From Gavia stellata (lineage: Eukaryota > Chordata > Aves > Gaviiformes > Gaviidae): 64,000 bases of DNA. The DNA is taken from the NCBI RefSeq assembly GCF_030936135.1, contig NC_082618.1, forward strand, positions 8,777,034-8,841,033, in the 5' to 3' direction. Below are positions 10,621-25,600 of this stretch, in pieces (the stretch's first letter is position 1; each line of letters begins with the position of its first letter). The translations under genes and the position numbers were made by a program. The notes under the pieces are model-generated. The model had not been told where the DNA came from. It saw only the letters and a program-made list of their open reading frames with translations, and did not search any database.

Positions 10621-13600
10621 CTAGAGAGGAGAAAAAAAATACAACAATTATTACCAAACACAATTCCTTTGAAAAAAATTCCTTCTTTTAGAAAGGCAAA
10701 TATATGTTATGTTAAAATCAGTGGGGAAAGTCATAGCTTAAAACTCAAGATTGTCAGATTATCTTCCTTTTCATAATTACCTCTTATGGACAGCAGTGTC
10801 ATAACATGGTAGCAAGTTGGCATTGGGATTTTTTCATGAGAACTGTTGCCCATTACATAACTTCAGAAACGTTGTAATCCAAATATTGTAGCCATTTAAA
10901 AAGTAAGATGATTCAGATACAGTGGAATCCAGAGGAGAAGAATTCCTAAGTCTGCAGATTCCAACCAGCTTGATTTTCTTCTCAACAGTACTTTTGTACT
11001 TGAGACAAACAATTACTTTGTGCTGCCAAATAAAAACTTTCAATGAAAGAATTTAAATGTAGTTTTTCAGATTCTGCTGATCAGGTTCTGATAATGTAAG
11101 CACTTTCTCAATATTCTCAGTATTACAGACTCAAATTGTTTAAAAAATTCCTGCATTTGATCCAAAGATTGTGAGATGAAAAAGAATACAATTTCTTGTC
11201 TTTTTATTTGGCTTTTAGCATCAGAGTCTTTCAGTAAACTTTTTGGAATTTTCTCTGTAAACTTGAGGATTAGAAAAATTTTCAACCTGAGGTTGAGACC
11301 TAAATTATTAAAACCTAAAGTTTCCGTATTACCTAATTTTGACAGCTTGGACTCTAAAAACACACAATAAGTATAACAGGACATGCTGTAGAAATCTAAA
11401 GGTTCAGTAAGTAAAGGCACAGAGTTAAAGTAGCAGGAAATGTCTCCCAGTGAGTTGTCTTTTACTCCTAGCCAAAGACAGCAGCAGATCAATCCAGTGC
11501 ATAATGAAGAAATATGTCTAAAATACAAACAAAGCTTAAGACACCTCTTGATGTTGGAAAGCCAGACTTGCCTCCTGCAATTACACTGTGTTATCTGTTA
11601 GCTTTTAACAGAACTTCACAGATTTTACAGTCTGTAATGAATACATGTTACATTTAAATATCATGGCTTATGCAATTCATTTAATGAACAGCAGAACTTT
11701 TAATGAAAAGTGGAACAGCCCAAGGTATAATTCATGACTGTGATAAAGATGCATTAAAATAGCCCAGGTACAGTTCTCAGAGCCTGTTTCTGCCCACCTT
11801 GGAAGTCAAGAGGGGCTGAGCTAGGCCGATGCGAAGGGCTACGCCACCCCAGGCATTGTGTATACCCCTTGTCTGAGAGAACATTGAGACACTGTTTTTT
11901 CTTTTCTAGCCTTTCTGCTAATGAATAACCTCTGTATTAAAAATCTGTAGTCTATTTTAAAAGGCTTTATTTTATGTGCCAAAAAGATACCACAAAGCAG
12001 TCCCTTTTCCTACCTTCCCATTCTTCCAGGATAGTGTTTTGTTCAAATTCAGGGTGGATTGTTAGCGATTCAAGAATAGTGGTGATCAAAATTAACTGTT
12101 ATGTTTGAGCTGATAGATAATTCATAACCAGCAAACACCTAATGATGCATTAAGGTTGTAAAACAAACACTACATGCTCTTCTCTGTATTTGTAATTGCC
12201 TTTCAGGTAGGGCATGTGCATATTACTCCAATTATAATATTGGAGAGGCTTAATCTTAAAAGCATCCACTGAAAAAGGGCAATCGCTCAATAATTGTTTT
12301 TAATTTAAAAAAAAACTTTAATAAGCTTGAGGGCTAGGTAAGTCAAAAAGTTTAACACACTCAGCCTGTAAAGTCCCTGAATAATTTGAACCAAACCTTT
12401 CCTTCTAGTCTAAATGGAACCGCTGATTTAATCCCTTGTAAAAAATGACAAGACCCAGAAAATGGGAATTAAAAGGAGAAACTGAACAGCAGTGAACTTG
12501 CCAGTCCATTTCCCTCTCAGGTAACTCACGTATGGGTACAAAGAGAAGCTGCCTGCCAGCAAGTGGAGCTCTCTGAGAGCAAGGTGCTTTTACCTGCCCT
12601 CGCTCCCCCAGCCACTCTCTTTTCCTTTAAACCTTTATGAACGATAAGTTTTCAGCGGTTCCCAGGAAAAGGACACTGTGGCCTCTTTCCAGGCTCAAGG
12701 TGTGTGAAGGTGATGCTGCAGGAGCCTGTTGAGGGAAAGGTCCTCCCCAGCACAGGCGACCTCTTGAGCACATCTCAGGCTCCCTGATACTCAACCAGCT
12801 GCACCTGCTGTGGGTGCCCAGGGCAGGAGGGAGCTCACAAAGCTCAGCACTGGGTTCTTAGCAGCTGTGCTTGTGCATTTAGGCTCTATCATTAAACAAA
12901 CATACAGAAGCTGAAGCTAAATACAAAGGAGTAAGTTGTATTATGCAGATCTCCCTTAACTACACATGTATGACACCACTAAAAACAATACGAAAAGAAA
13001 ATACAATTAAAATGAAGCTGCAGTAGACAAACAAACAACTCATCTAGCAAAGGTCACTGAGCTTTCCCAAAAGAAGAAAAAGAGCTAAGGGCCAGCACGC
13101 TTCCTTTGTTCAGTAGCACAGCCTGAAAGTTTTGTGACACTCTTGCACGCCCAGAAAAAATCCCAGAGCCCCACCTCTGTAGGCAGAAACATAGGAAGCA
13201 ACCTTGGAGAACAACCAGAAAAAAGGGAGCCTTTTCCTACTGCTATTGTAAAGTTTGAGAGTGTCAAACTGCGAAGCTGAGCAACAAACTAAACCGTGTT
13301 AATCCATAGACCTATGTAGGTTGCAGCATTCACTCGTGGCTAATACAGCTAGCGAGTGGAACAACGCGCTACCTAAGAGACTGACGTGAGGTGGATCCAC
13401 AGCATGGCCCCACCCAAAACCCAAGCTGCTCGACTGCATGAAGACTCTAGAAATAGCCCCATGGTGCAGCACCTTCTGTAAAACAGTGGGCCCATTTGCA
13501 AAGGAAAGCGAGACAGTTTTAAGAGAAACAGCAACAGCTCTAAGCAAGAAGCAGGTCTAAAATTAAAATTTCAGTTTGTTCATCTTTTCAAAGCCAAAAC

Positions 13601-16600
13601 AGTCCACGCATCTCATTTGGTAAAAGAAAATGTTATGCAGAATTGGAAGCGATTGTTTTATCGTAAAATCCTTTTAAAATTTGCTAACTGTTAAAATTTG
13701 CTGGTTTTCTGACACTATCTCAACCCCTTGCTCTACTTCACATATCTGTCCATACATATGTTTTCTTTTTGATGGGGTTACACAGAATTATTTTTAAGGT
13801 TGTGCTTTACAGTGTCACCAGTGTTTTGATTACCACTTGGTGCTGATGTTGTATGGTGTAATTTAATGCAAGAAGCTTTTTTTTTTGACGGCTAGAAATA
13901 ATCTGTCACAGCCGAATGTAATGTGTTCACATATCAAACGGGCTAAAAAGTTACCCATGGTTTCATATCCTCAGGCATGTCATAGAATGACCTCATTATT
14001 CTCATTTAGGTGCCCTCTTTCTTACAAAGGCTCAAAATATTGAATAGCCTGTTATTATCAGCAGAAGCCAAGCTTTCAGACATGGTGCTAATGACTGCTT
14101 AATAGTGCTATCAGCAGTGCAGTTAGCTGGGGGAGCACACAAAGAAACAGTGGGGCTCCATTTAGGCTCCTCATATAACACGCCTCTGCACGGTTTTCCA
14201 ACAACAAACATCTCTTTAAAAGGTGTCAGAATACAGCAGTGAGTACATCTTACCATTATGTGTAGTGTAATCCTGCTGTCCTACAAGATGATGAGAACGC
14301 CAGGCAACATATTTGGGGCTGTTCTATAGCATATGGAGTGTAGAGGGGACTTGCTGGTAAAACGGATAGTTGGGGTTCTTTTTTTAACACGGCTTGACTG
14401 ATCTTTTGATTCATTTCCCATCAGCTATTGGGGCTTGTTAAAAACATGCATTTTTTTATTTTATTATCTGACACATGGTGTTTGTTATTGCTAGGTCCTC
14501 ATCACCTGAGTTCTCACCTGTAAGTCACAGCCACTACTGACTGCAAGGCGGTTTAAAGTCAAGTCCATGCTCATTGGTTCAACTGTAAGTCACTTTTTAT
14601 TTCTGCTTTCTAACCTTCTGCCCTCCCAAACAGTTACAGTCTCACCCTCATCCTCTCTCATCCTCTTTACTTCACTGGTGTCCTACAGCCAAATGGTAAA
14701 TGGCAGTTTCCCCTCTGAAGGGTTTGCTAGCCAAGGCAGGACCTCTGTGCTGTGCTTTTGCTCCCTGTGCAGGGCCAAAGCTTAAAAAATATGGTTTACC
14801 TATATTTTTTAAAAAAGTAGATTCCTGAATTTGTCGATTTCTAAATAAAATAACTTTCATTAACAGGAATAAGATATTAGAAAGCAGGACACTTCTTTTT
14901 AGGGAAAACAGGATATTTTGTAGAAAAAGTTGTCAGTTGTTGGTGATAATAATACTGAATCAATGACAATTCTACTCAGGAAAAATAAAATTTTCTGCTA
15001 TTTTAAAATCTAATAAACTGTGACTCTTTGTCATTGCAATGGTTCATTCATTTCATTGAGCTCCTGAAATACTGTCTAATTATTTAAATCTATCACATAC
15101 CATTTTCAAGTTTATTTTAAACCTGACAAACCAAAGTAATGCAGTTCTCTAGAGTGTGTGTAGAGGGCACCAATGTACAGCTCTCTTAAATACCATGCAC
15201 AGAAAATGGCTATTCCCATTTCCACTTCTTTCGGCAAGACTGATGGAGTTTTCAAGGTGTGAAACAAAATAATTGAATAGTTTTCTGTATTGTGAAGCGG
15301 GAATGTGAAAACTTGCCTACACTTATGTGTATCCTTCCACACTAATGTTGAAATGGATGGAAATCCAGAGATGGACCGCAAATATTATAGAAATCAGAAA
15401 AAGCTATTTTATTGTATTTGTTACTTTGTTCAGATGATGTGTAGTAGCAGTACTGATCACCAGTAGTAAAATATGCTGTGTGCATGAATTGTTTTCCTGA
15501 AATTACCTGCTGTAAGAAGATTAGTTTGTCTTAGAAGTTTAATTTGCTTATTTTAGGAGTATATTATATTCCTGATACTTGTGACAATGACTGATTAATT
15601 GCAAGATTGTGGGACATATCAGACAATCATTAGAATTAGGGCTGAACCGTAGGCCAGCAAGAGTATTATTCCAACCCCATTACAGATTATCACAGTCTTA
15701 TCTCTTCTTGGAACATTTTTATTGACAGAGCTTAATCTACCAAAGCAGTTTTCACTCATCTCATCAAGAAGTTTCCTCTCACATATAATCCATTACCTCC
15801 CTTCTTAAAGCTAGCAGTTCTTCTTATGCATAATCAGTTGACTTTGAATAACACTTTTCCTCTCAGGTTTATACATTTTATTAATCTAATAATTTTATTA
15901 GCTCCTCTTAAGCTTTTCTTTAGGTTTATGTGATTTCACTTACATCAATTCAAATGCGAAAGCAGATGCTGATCCAAAGCCACAGGCACCCTAACACAAA
16001 GCCAGAAATACAGCTAACATCTGAGCAGCAATGAGAAAACCTTTCAGCCAGTAACACAGTCAGACATCTTCAAAAACATCATCTGTTGTCCTGCTGCACT
16101 GGCTAGCCTACACTCAATACTTTCCAGCACTCTTCCCAAGCAAATATTTTGGTAGCATGTCTGAAGGGTCACTACATTTAGGATATTTTGGACCTAGATG
16201 GTGCAGGTTCCCTTGTACAAAAAGGAGATAGCTGTATGTCTCTTCCAACAATTGGAATCCTAAAGACAGTAAGATCCAAGGTCACACTTGTTCTCCATGG
16301 CAATAGCTGTGCGTGAGTGTACAAACAGAAACAAGATGGAATTTTGAGCTATCCACAAATTAGGAATTTCCTTTTCGCTGCTTTGTAAAAGAAGGAATTA
16401 CCTAGAGTAATTTTGGTGAGAGCTGAAATACATCTAAAATCAGCCGGCATCATTTTAAATGCCAATTAAGTATGAATAAAATGAACAGGAAACTGACCTG
16501 TCAAAGTAAAACAAACCAGACAAAATCCTACCATTACAGAAGCAAAACTTTTGAGGGCCAAGGCAAACAGGGACCACTGTTAAATGCCATTCTACTCTGC

Positions 16601-19600
16601 TGAACTCCTGGCAGGTGCATGCCAGGTACCTATAGTTCAAACTCTTGAAGGCAGCCCTAGCAATTATTCCCTCCAAGGAAAGCAAAATGGAGAGCAGGGA
16701 AAAGGGATCATAACACCCATATACTTGGTATCAAAATGTAGCTATCTTCCTTTGTAACTGAACAAAGAGCTGGAACTCCTAATAATGATACAGCCACTTC
16801 TAACGTATTACTGTTTAGCTCTTCTCCTTTGTACAGAATTATTCCATTGGCTTCATTTCAGTCAAACATATTGTGTTTTGAAGAGCAGGTATCAGTGCTG
16901 GACTGTTGCCAAATGAGTAAATTATACCAGTTCCTTTTCTAAATGGTGCAACTCACAAGTTAGCACTTAGCAGCTATAGTACAAATGTGGTTATAACAAA
17001 ATCTGTGTAGCTTGTGAAACCCCTTTGTTAGCTAACAAAGGAAATGTATTAGTTCGTACAATGTCTCCAAACTCTATGTTTAAATAAATGCTGAGTATGT
17101 GACTACAGCTCACAAGCTAAGGAACTGCATCAGATATAGTAACTTGTATTTTTATGTATGTATATATATGCAAAACTACTGGGAAATATATGTATATAAA
17201 AAGCTGGACAATGTTTTCCATTTCGATTTATTTGGAGTTAGCTGAGGTGGAATAGGAACAGGTTATTTTAAATAAAACTTGCACTGAAATAAGAGTGCCC
17301 ATGCACCTTTTTTGCACACATCTTTTTAGTACCACTAAAACACCCCATTCAAGTTCTGTTGGCACAACATCCTCATTCAGACAGGCCCTTATTGCACAAA
17401 TAGCCTGTTTCAGAAAAGTCTGGCAATTGTACGAATAGCTGAATCTACCTCCGTTTTTAACTAAAGGGAGTGGAATCTAACTATCCAGACTTGGAAAAGA
17501 AATTCTCTGAAGCCAACATAGAGGTAATTGGGCTTGGTAATTGCTGCATTAGCTGCACGTTTATTAAGAGCCACAAAAGGAAATGCCATCCCAGTGACCT
17601 TTGAGGTTGCATTTCACAGCATGTTTTCTACATGAGAACAAATGACGAAACTTCACTATTTCTGCCAAGTGAGTGGTAGCTACAGTGAAGATTTATAGAT
17701 GTAATCTGGTAATCTATGGGCCTAATCATGCAGTTATAGAGTTGCGTGTCATTTACTCAAAAAGGCTGAAATGATCTAGCACTGTGTGGACTATGGTGAA
17801 GGAGTGCATTTTGTCATCTGCAAGGTTAGAAGATATACAGCCTATTTAGCAGACTGTAAAAGGGAGAGACAAGAGCTAATGTTTCTCAAAATAGCAGACT
17901 GTTACACAAAATTTTACAAGACTCAGAGAGCTAAGAAATGGGGACTGTCAGACACACTCTAATTTGGAAGCCATTACAATTTTCCTTTTTTGTATCACTT
18001 CAATAATTATACAGATTTTCTATTTAATTTTTTTAAAATTATGTAAGTCATGCTCACTTCATCTTTTTCAGAACAGCAGACTAATAATATAATATTGACA
18101 TATGTAAGTGTTGGATTCTTTAGATGAGGGCACCATGTTCAGAATGTATTGTGCCTGTAATGTGCCTGTATTCCCTTATCTCTGTGTTACATTTTATTCA
18201 ACAGTTAAGAAGTGCTAATAAAAAGTGCATATTTCAGTTTTTCTATTTTAGGTTAACATAATATGGTACACATTTTCTAAGCAATGCACATTGGTTAACT
18301 GCTCAACAACATTTCTACAAATAGAAATAAAGGTAGCAAACGCTTTGCTTCTCTTCTTAATTAACCTATCCATGCCAGAACCAGTATGTTCTCCAGCACA
18401 GACAGGGAATGAAGTTTATGACTGAAAATTTAAATGAATACTTCTTCTTGTGATCTTTTGGCTACGAACAAGTGCAGGTTCAACTCATCATCTGATGCAT
18501 TCCCTATGTATCAGCCTGGATCCATATGCAGCTGGATGTAGTGAGGGAGTGGACACGTTTCCTTGCAGTATATCGTCTCTCCTTTGGAGCCAGCTCGCCT
18601 GGGAAGGGGAGATGCTGCCCAGCCTACAGCAGGTCTTGGCTTCTGCTCTGGCTGTCAATTCCAAGTTCTTAAATAGCTATTTAGAGCAGGGGCTGATGTC
18701 CAAAAGACGAGCAGTGATGTGTAGATCACCTGAAATGTCATGACTTGACATGACACATTTGCTCCCTTCTCTTCCCCATCTGCTCACCTCACAGGTCTGT
18801 TTTAAATCAATCTTTTCACCTCTCCCAAGACTCACAATTTAAGCAGAGCAGACGCTCATGAAAACAGATTTACAATGAAGCTGGTGGCCATTAAATACTA
18901 GCCTTACATCGGAGGTGACCTTATTGTAAAGCGTTGTACAGTGAATTTATTTTGACTTTGCACATTCTGTACCTTGTCTCCCACATCATGGAGACACATG
19001 ATGTGGCAGCTGAGTCAGTGGTGACGGGAGGTCTGATGCCTGAGAATAATGCCCACGTCTCACTTCATTACAGTTGCACTTCACATCCCAGCAGTCTTCA
19101 AGCCTCAGGGATATCGCATTCATTACCTCTTTCAGAGACAAGTATTTTACATAAATGGCTGAAAGGTGATTAGAATCCCTGACAGAACAGCATTTTATCT
19201 GGAATGCAACCATGAAAAATACGTGCCTAAAACAAAAAAGGCATCCTACATCCTTCTCTTAACTGATTTAAGCTACAAAGACCAGCTTCAGTTTTCCCAG
19301 GGCACAGGAACTACCAGGAAGATACAAATTGCATGTTTTCGTATCTCCTAATAAAAACTCCTTGACAGGGGGTTGAAACCAGAGTTTTCTACTCCTCAGA
19401 TGTCCTAGTCCTGTGAATGTCATCACTCAGCAGAAGCACACATACTGCCACCTGATCATAAAAAACAGTTCTGTAACAACCCTCATTTCACGGTACTGAT
19501 TCCAGCCCACCATAAATCAGCAACACCACAAGTAATGTTGGAAATAATTGTCTGTTCCCGAGCTCCCCTCTTTTTACGGCCCAGGTGCCACACAGCTGTA

Positions 19601-22600
19601 GCCATATGGTAGACTACATCCTACTGAAGTGGGTTATAGCAGCACCTCCAACAGTAAATACTACCTGAGTACTTGGAAGCTTTTTAATGCTGCAAACGGG
19701 AAAAGTGTAGCTTGTACTCATGCAGTGGTTTTCCTAGCCTTTAAAAATGTTACAAAAGACATCAGCTCTGGCTTAAACCAGATGCTCTGCAGCTAGGAAA
19801 TGGGATAGCAACTGCTAATTCACTGAAAGCTGCCTGGAAATGCAGCAGGTGATCCCAGGGCTGATCCTCAGACAAGTCTGACAGACCTCTGTGCTTCTTA
19901 GCCAAGTCTTACACAGCAACTTTCAAGGACGTGTCCTGTTAAAGCACATGGTCAAAACAGTACCAGGCTGGGTCGCGCTGCTCAAGCCACACGCTCAATT
20001 AGCAGCAGACAGGTCTACTTTTAAGAACCACCAGCCACGTCTCACACAAGAGGCTGATTTAGTCCAAGGCTGCTGGAAGAAAAAGACCCAAAACTCACGT
20101 GGCATCTTATTGCTGAGCACACTGTCAGCCTGCCAGCGGGAAGGACCAGGTGTGCTCCTCACCTCCCACTACGGACACCATTTATAGGTACCTGAACAAG
20201 TCATTGCTTGCAATGGCCCCAGTCAACTGCAACAGGTTGCCATTCTAGTGCACTTCAAAAGGCAGGGTTTGGCTCATGTCCCTTCTCTGCTGCATGGGGC
20301 AAGAAACTCATCATTGACTGATGTGTGCTTCAGCTCCCAACTCATAAACATACAAATGTAACTTCAGGCCATAGTAAAACAAAAGAAGTAATTTGAGTTC
20401 TGAGGCAGAGCTACTTAGGTTAGAAAAATAATGTAGAAATCCAGAGTAGTGATAGAAATGCCCAAAATTACTAGCTAAATAAGAGTGATTTGGGATACCT
20501 GATCGTTTTTATCAGGTTGGTCCAGCTGCACAATTTCCCATCTCCAATTATAACAAAAGGGCCCACACTTCCTCCTTCATTAATGCATGTGAAGGATTTA
20601 ATGAGTTACTTCATCAGGTTAATAAATCCCTTCAATAACTTTATTACACTTTGATACAATTATTCAAGTGGTGCAGCTAACATGATCATCGTTTATATTT
20701 CTTGACAGAATAACTTAGTTAATATATTTGGACCATGAAATACAAAATCCATAAACAAACTGTGGGGGACAATTGAATGTCTTTGTGGGGGAGGGTGGTT
20801 TTCTACTTCCAGTTAAGGTAGCGTTGGAAATCCTCTGTCTCTTGCGCAAGTAACTTGTGCAAGTGCTAAGGAGAACTGCAGGAGGTTGGTGCCTCCTAGC
20901 AATGTTCTGCTTCCCACCGAGTGCTTAGGAAGGAGGTGAGCTGCTGCAGGACATGTACTACTGCCTATAGGGAGATGTCTTAAAATGCATTGGAAGGGAC
21001 ATAACCCATATTTATTTGTTCCAGCACTTTATCAGGTTTAAAATCCAGCTTCATAAAGGCTTTTCCATTTCTTGAGGTTAAGATCTTTGGCTAATTTGGC
21101 ATGGTGCAGTGACACCATCAGAAAATAACATTATATTCTGGAAATTATTTTTAAACTAAATTGAACCGGTTGGCATGCCATTTGTTTTTCCTGTGGCATC
21201 ATAGTAAATAACATCATCAACAGAATAACCTTAGGGGCAAGGGTGTTTTCAGAATCTTAACCTTCGAATGGCCAGCAGTATTACAGCTTCCTATTACCAG
21301 AGTAATAATATTTATGGTAGGTAGACTGGAAGAATGGAACCATACCGTTTATTTACTTATATTTGATAGCCACCTCTGGCAAGAACAAATTTCCCATTAA
21401 TCACCATCTTATCTCTGTAAGAAACAGTTACTCTCAAGGACATCTGTATTATTCCCTTTGTTTTATTAATACAGAGAATAGCACTGCTATGGGTCTTTTG
21501 ACACTGAACTTTATTTATTTTCTAGATTTTCTTTTTTAAGGGGAGCTGAAATGTTTAAATAAAATAAACATTGAACTTTCTTGATAAACAAAATACTTAA
21601 GACCCCAACCATAGCGAGGGACATGTGCATTGGAAATTTCTCTGAATATATTTTTATGTAAAGAAACTGTAAATCAGTCTCTCTTTCTTCTCTTTTTTAT
21701 CGGCTGAAACTCCAGTTATGAGTTTCTCCTGGGAGTGCAGATGACCTTGTTAACATGTGAGAGTGCCAGAAAGGCAGTGCCCTCCAGTCCAGGGGGTGAG
21801 GGAAGTGAAGGCAGTTTCTAAGCTCAGGTCTTGTAATAAAAAAATGCATATTTCTCTTCCCTTTCACATAGTCTTTAGCTAACATTTTAAAAATTACATA
21901 TTATATTGAGCTCCAGGCTGATTTGTCTTTCTAATTTTTCAAGAGCACTGCATCATGTATTTTCATCTTTAAAAAAGAAATCAATATAGGCCCAGCAGGG
22001 GACAATATCAGACAGCCAAACTCTCATTCATGTGAAAAAAGCAGTAGTGGAAAGACTGCCACAAGCTGAAAATTGTGGAAGTTTCTCCCAGACAGTGGGT
22101 TTGGTTCTGTTCAGTTTCCTAAACCAAAAGATGATCACAGATAAGCACAGGTCTCAGGTCAGCTCGGAAGGATGAGGGCTCTTCCCGCTAGCAGCAAACT
22201 AACTTCTGTGCAATCTGCTTTGAAATAATGGAGCCGCAATTTCCCATTTCCTTTCATTTTGGCTCCAAGTGCCACGAAGAGCTCAGGGCGGCAGGGCCAC
22301 TCGAGCCCTGTGATTGCAGAGGAGACACAAGCAGCATTTAATGGCTACTTTCCGGTGCAGCCGCCTCTCAGCTCCGTCTCAGTGAGTGATATCTGTTGGC
22401 AGCAGGATCTGGTGATGCTCGTGTGTTTTAGAGCAAAGCAAAAGGCTCTGCCACCAGCCAGCCCTGTCCCCCCTCTCTCTCCATCTATCTCAGCCCAGGA
22501 CACAGAAAACAGCCTCCACATTGCCTGTCATGATCCACCCTGCAGGCCAGAGTGTCCTTTCCATGGAAACCAGAGCCTGAAGATGGAGGAAAGGAAAGAA

Positions 22601-25600
22601 AGAAGAGACCGGGTCCATGCCCTTTATGGCACGATGGCCCCTCTTCATAAGTGGCCAAGTGCTTGGCAGGAAGGAGACATGCCCTGTTGCCCAAAAGCAA
22701 ATAATTCATCTTGCAATAGTGCAAGCCTTATGCAGTACTAGGATTAGGTGGTTGTGGTAGTGGAAAGGGGACATATTAATTTTCATTTGCTGTTTAATTA
22801 GGTGTCCAATACCATACAATGGTGAGGCGCTTGCTTGGATGGGATGAGCCACCTAATTGTCAGGTGAACACGCAGTCACGCCTGCCTCCTAAACTCAAGC
22901 GCTGCTCATGCAGCAATTACTCTGGAGTCTGTCAAATGTGATTTAACCAGTAATTTGCTTGCAGAGTGAAAGCTGCTCTTTCAAATACAGTAAAGGCCTC
23001 TGATTATCCTCTGCCCTGCCCCTGTGCCACTGCTGGGTCCAAGCTATTCTGGTCCTGCCAAGGATGTTGCCCAGCACAACTGTCCTGTGTGAGATGTCAG
23101 GTGTGGGTAGTGTTGGCCGAGCCAGGAGAGCAGACAGGGAGCCTGGCAAACCCTCCAGTGAATCTGTGCTGGTTTGGCAGCTTACGGTGGCCCAGTGGAT
23201 TACTGTGTGTCAGTGGGGATATAAGGATGCTGTTGGGAGGAACGCCAGCCATGCAGCTGGGTTTCTCTGCCTCCAGTGGGTGAAGAGAGCCCAGCCTCAG
23301 GCACCCCTGCTCAGCTGTGCCTGCCCAGCTCCCCACCGCCCTGCTGAGAGCTGGGCCCCCCCGCTTTGCTGCAGGCACCGGCAGCGAGATTGCCAGCCCC
23401 ACAACAGAGCAGTGAGAAACGCCCCAGGCAGGCGCTGCGTTAGGGCTGGTTAGTCCATGACAGGGGCTTCCTTCAGGGATGACAACAATAACCCCACAGC
23501 ATTTTCATCTTCCTGTATCTAAATGTTTGAGTTAATAACATTTATGGGGCAGCACAGAAAAATGAACTTAAATACATCATTTGTCATCTCAGGATGCCGA
23601 ATTACACCATTACTGAAAGAGATATGGAGAAATGTGTCTAATAGACATAGTGTATTTTGCACAATTTACTTTGCATTTTCCATATCCTGCAATGAGCACA
23701 GGATAGCAAGGCTTCTTAATGATCATAATATATGTGCAGAAAGAGCAGTTCCCTGAGGGCTACTGATTAATCAGGCAAATACTCATTTGTTCTGGCAGAA
23801 GTGATGTGCATCTAGGCAGGGCAAATGATGAACCCTAAGTGCATACAGCAGCCATTAGGAGCCAAAAGTTTCCATTCATTTAACTAATTTTCCCTCTAAG
23901 AAAAAAACACGTTTCAGCACAGCACCAGGATATAACAGCACTTGTTCTCTGTCCTAATTCCTTTAGGGTTTTGTCTGACAAAGGCATAAAAAGGCCCCGT
24001 ATTCATTTTAGAGACTATAAATGCATACGAGTCAGCTTCCAAACTAAGACATCCCTGGCTGCTTGCTTAGATAAGCTGTTCAAGGCAGGACATAAGGCCC
24101 CAGTTGCAGTTACCTGATTACTGTGTGCAGGACTTGGGAACAAGTTGGAAAATTTAAAGGATTTTTCATCAGCTGATCTGAATCCCTGCCTGGATTTTTA
24201 GTACCCAAGAAACCCTGTATGCCCACGGATTGCAGTCCTTCCTACACTCCATCACAGTCATATTAATTTTGTGGTTTGGCACAGTTGTTGCCACCTAGAA
24301 GTTTGCAACCCAGTGTTTGCTAGTAACAATGTGCAACCCCTGTGCTGTACACGTATTTATCTAGTGTTCATTTTCAAATTAGCCACAGACAGGACAAACT
24401 AAAAGCAGATGTGTCATACTTTTCTCTGTATGTTGGGAAGCTCAGTCATGGAAATATCTTTGTCAGATAAATGAATTCCAGGTCACTGGGATAAATAGAT
24501 GCAATAAAATACTTGTATGTAGAAGAAACCCATACAAAAATGTGATCCAACAACTCTTCAAGGAAATTGCTGTGTAAAAGATCCAACTTTGAGGCTTACC
24601 TCAGGCTTTTGCATAACATGATAGTTAGTACTTTAAATTGGAGAAAATGTGATGGGATCTTTCAATTTTTTTCCACTTGCTTTTTCAATTTCATGGGATC
24701 AGCAGAAAGTGAAGGGAACCAAAGCTGAACTAATGCTGCGCTTTTGACTCCACCACTGCCTGAACACACAGCAGGGATCATTTGGTGGAGAAAGAAGTAT
24801 GTGTTACCTCTCTTATGGGCATCCCAAAATTGCCAGAAAATGTGAATTTTTGAGTTGTTTTCAACATAGCATGAGAAAGAGGAAAAACAGAAATAAATGG
24901 AAAGGTTGAAACATAATCGGAAAACAGTAGTTATTTAGTTTGGCTACCAATTTATTAAAACATTATAGTTATGCACTCAGGAATAAACCCTCACTTAAAA
25001 ATGTTCTTCAACTCTAGCAGGGATTATTTACAGGAAATAGAAACAGTTAAAGAATTAGAATGAAATCCTACCCGTACTGAGTCAACAGAAACGTTGCCAC
25101 TGACCTCATTAGGCCAGGTTTTGCCCCCGGATATCTACAAAGAACCACAATTCTCTTGCAGTATGACTAGCAGATTAATATTTGACAACACCAGTTTATC
25201 TTTCCCTACAGAATCCTTCATTTTTTTGCAGCTGGTCTAAAAACCTTGCTCCACAAGTTTGTGTTTCGGTGCAAGACAGACACTGACCCGTGCTCCTTTT
25301 TAGTCTCTTTGCCCAACATGGCAACTCCCACTTGGCTTAAGCACCTTCTGAAATTATTATTTTGCCTCCATGCTCCTTATAAGAATTTTTTTTCCTCGGA
25401 GGTATCTGCTTCCTCAGCAGCAACTTTAAGGCATTTCAAGCAACTGAAGAGCTATAAAATTAACACTGTGCTCATATATACCATAAAGAACATCGTCCTT
25501 TAACCCTGTCCTTCAAAAACCCATAAGCATTCGCTGTACTTCAGCAATTTGCCATATGCTTTTGCAAAGGAACATTTTGCACCTGCCACCACAAGCCAGC

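Noticed and set aside
11067-11528. 153-codon open frame (-) just upstream of the last LHFPL-like exon
   Set aside because: Considered as an upstream exon of the gene, but it lacks transmembrane helices of the family type and the in-phase helix-2 exon is at 61535-61673.
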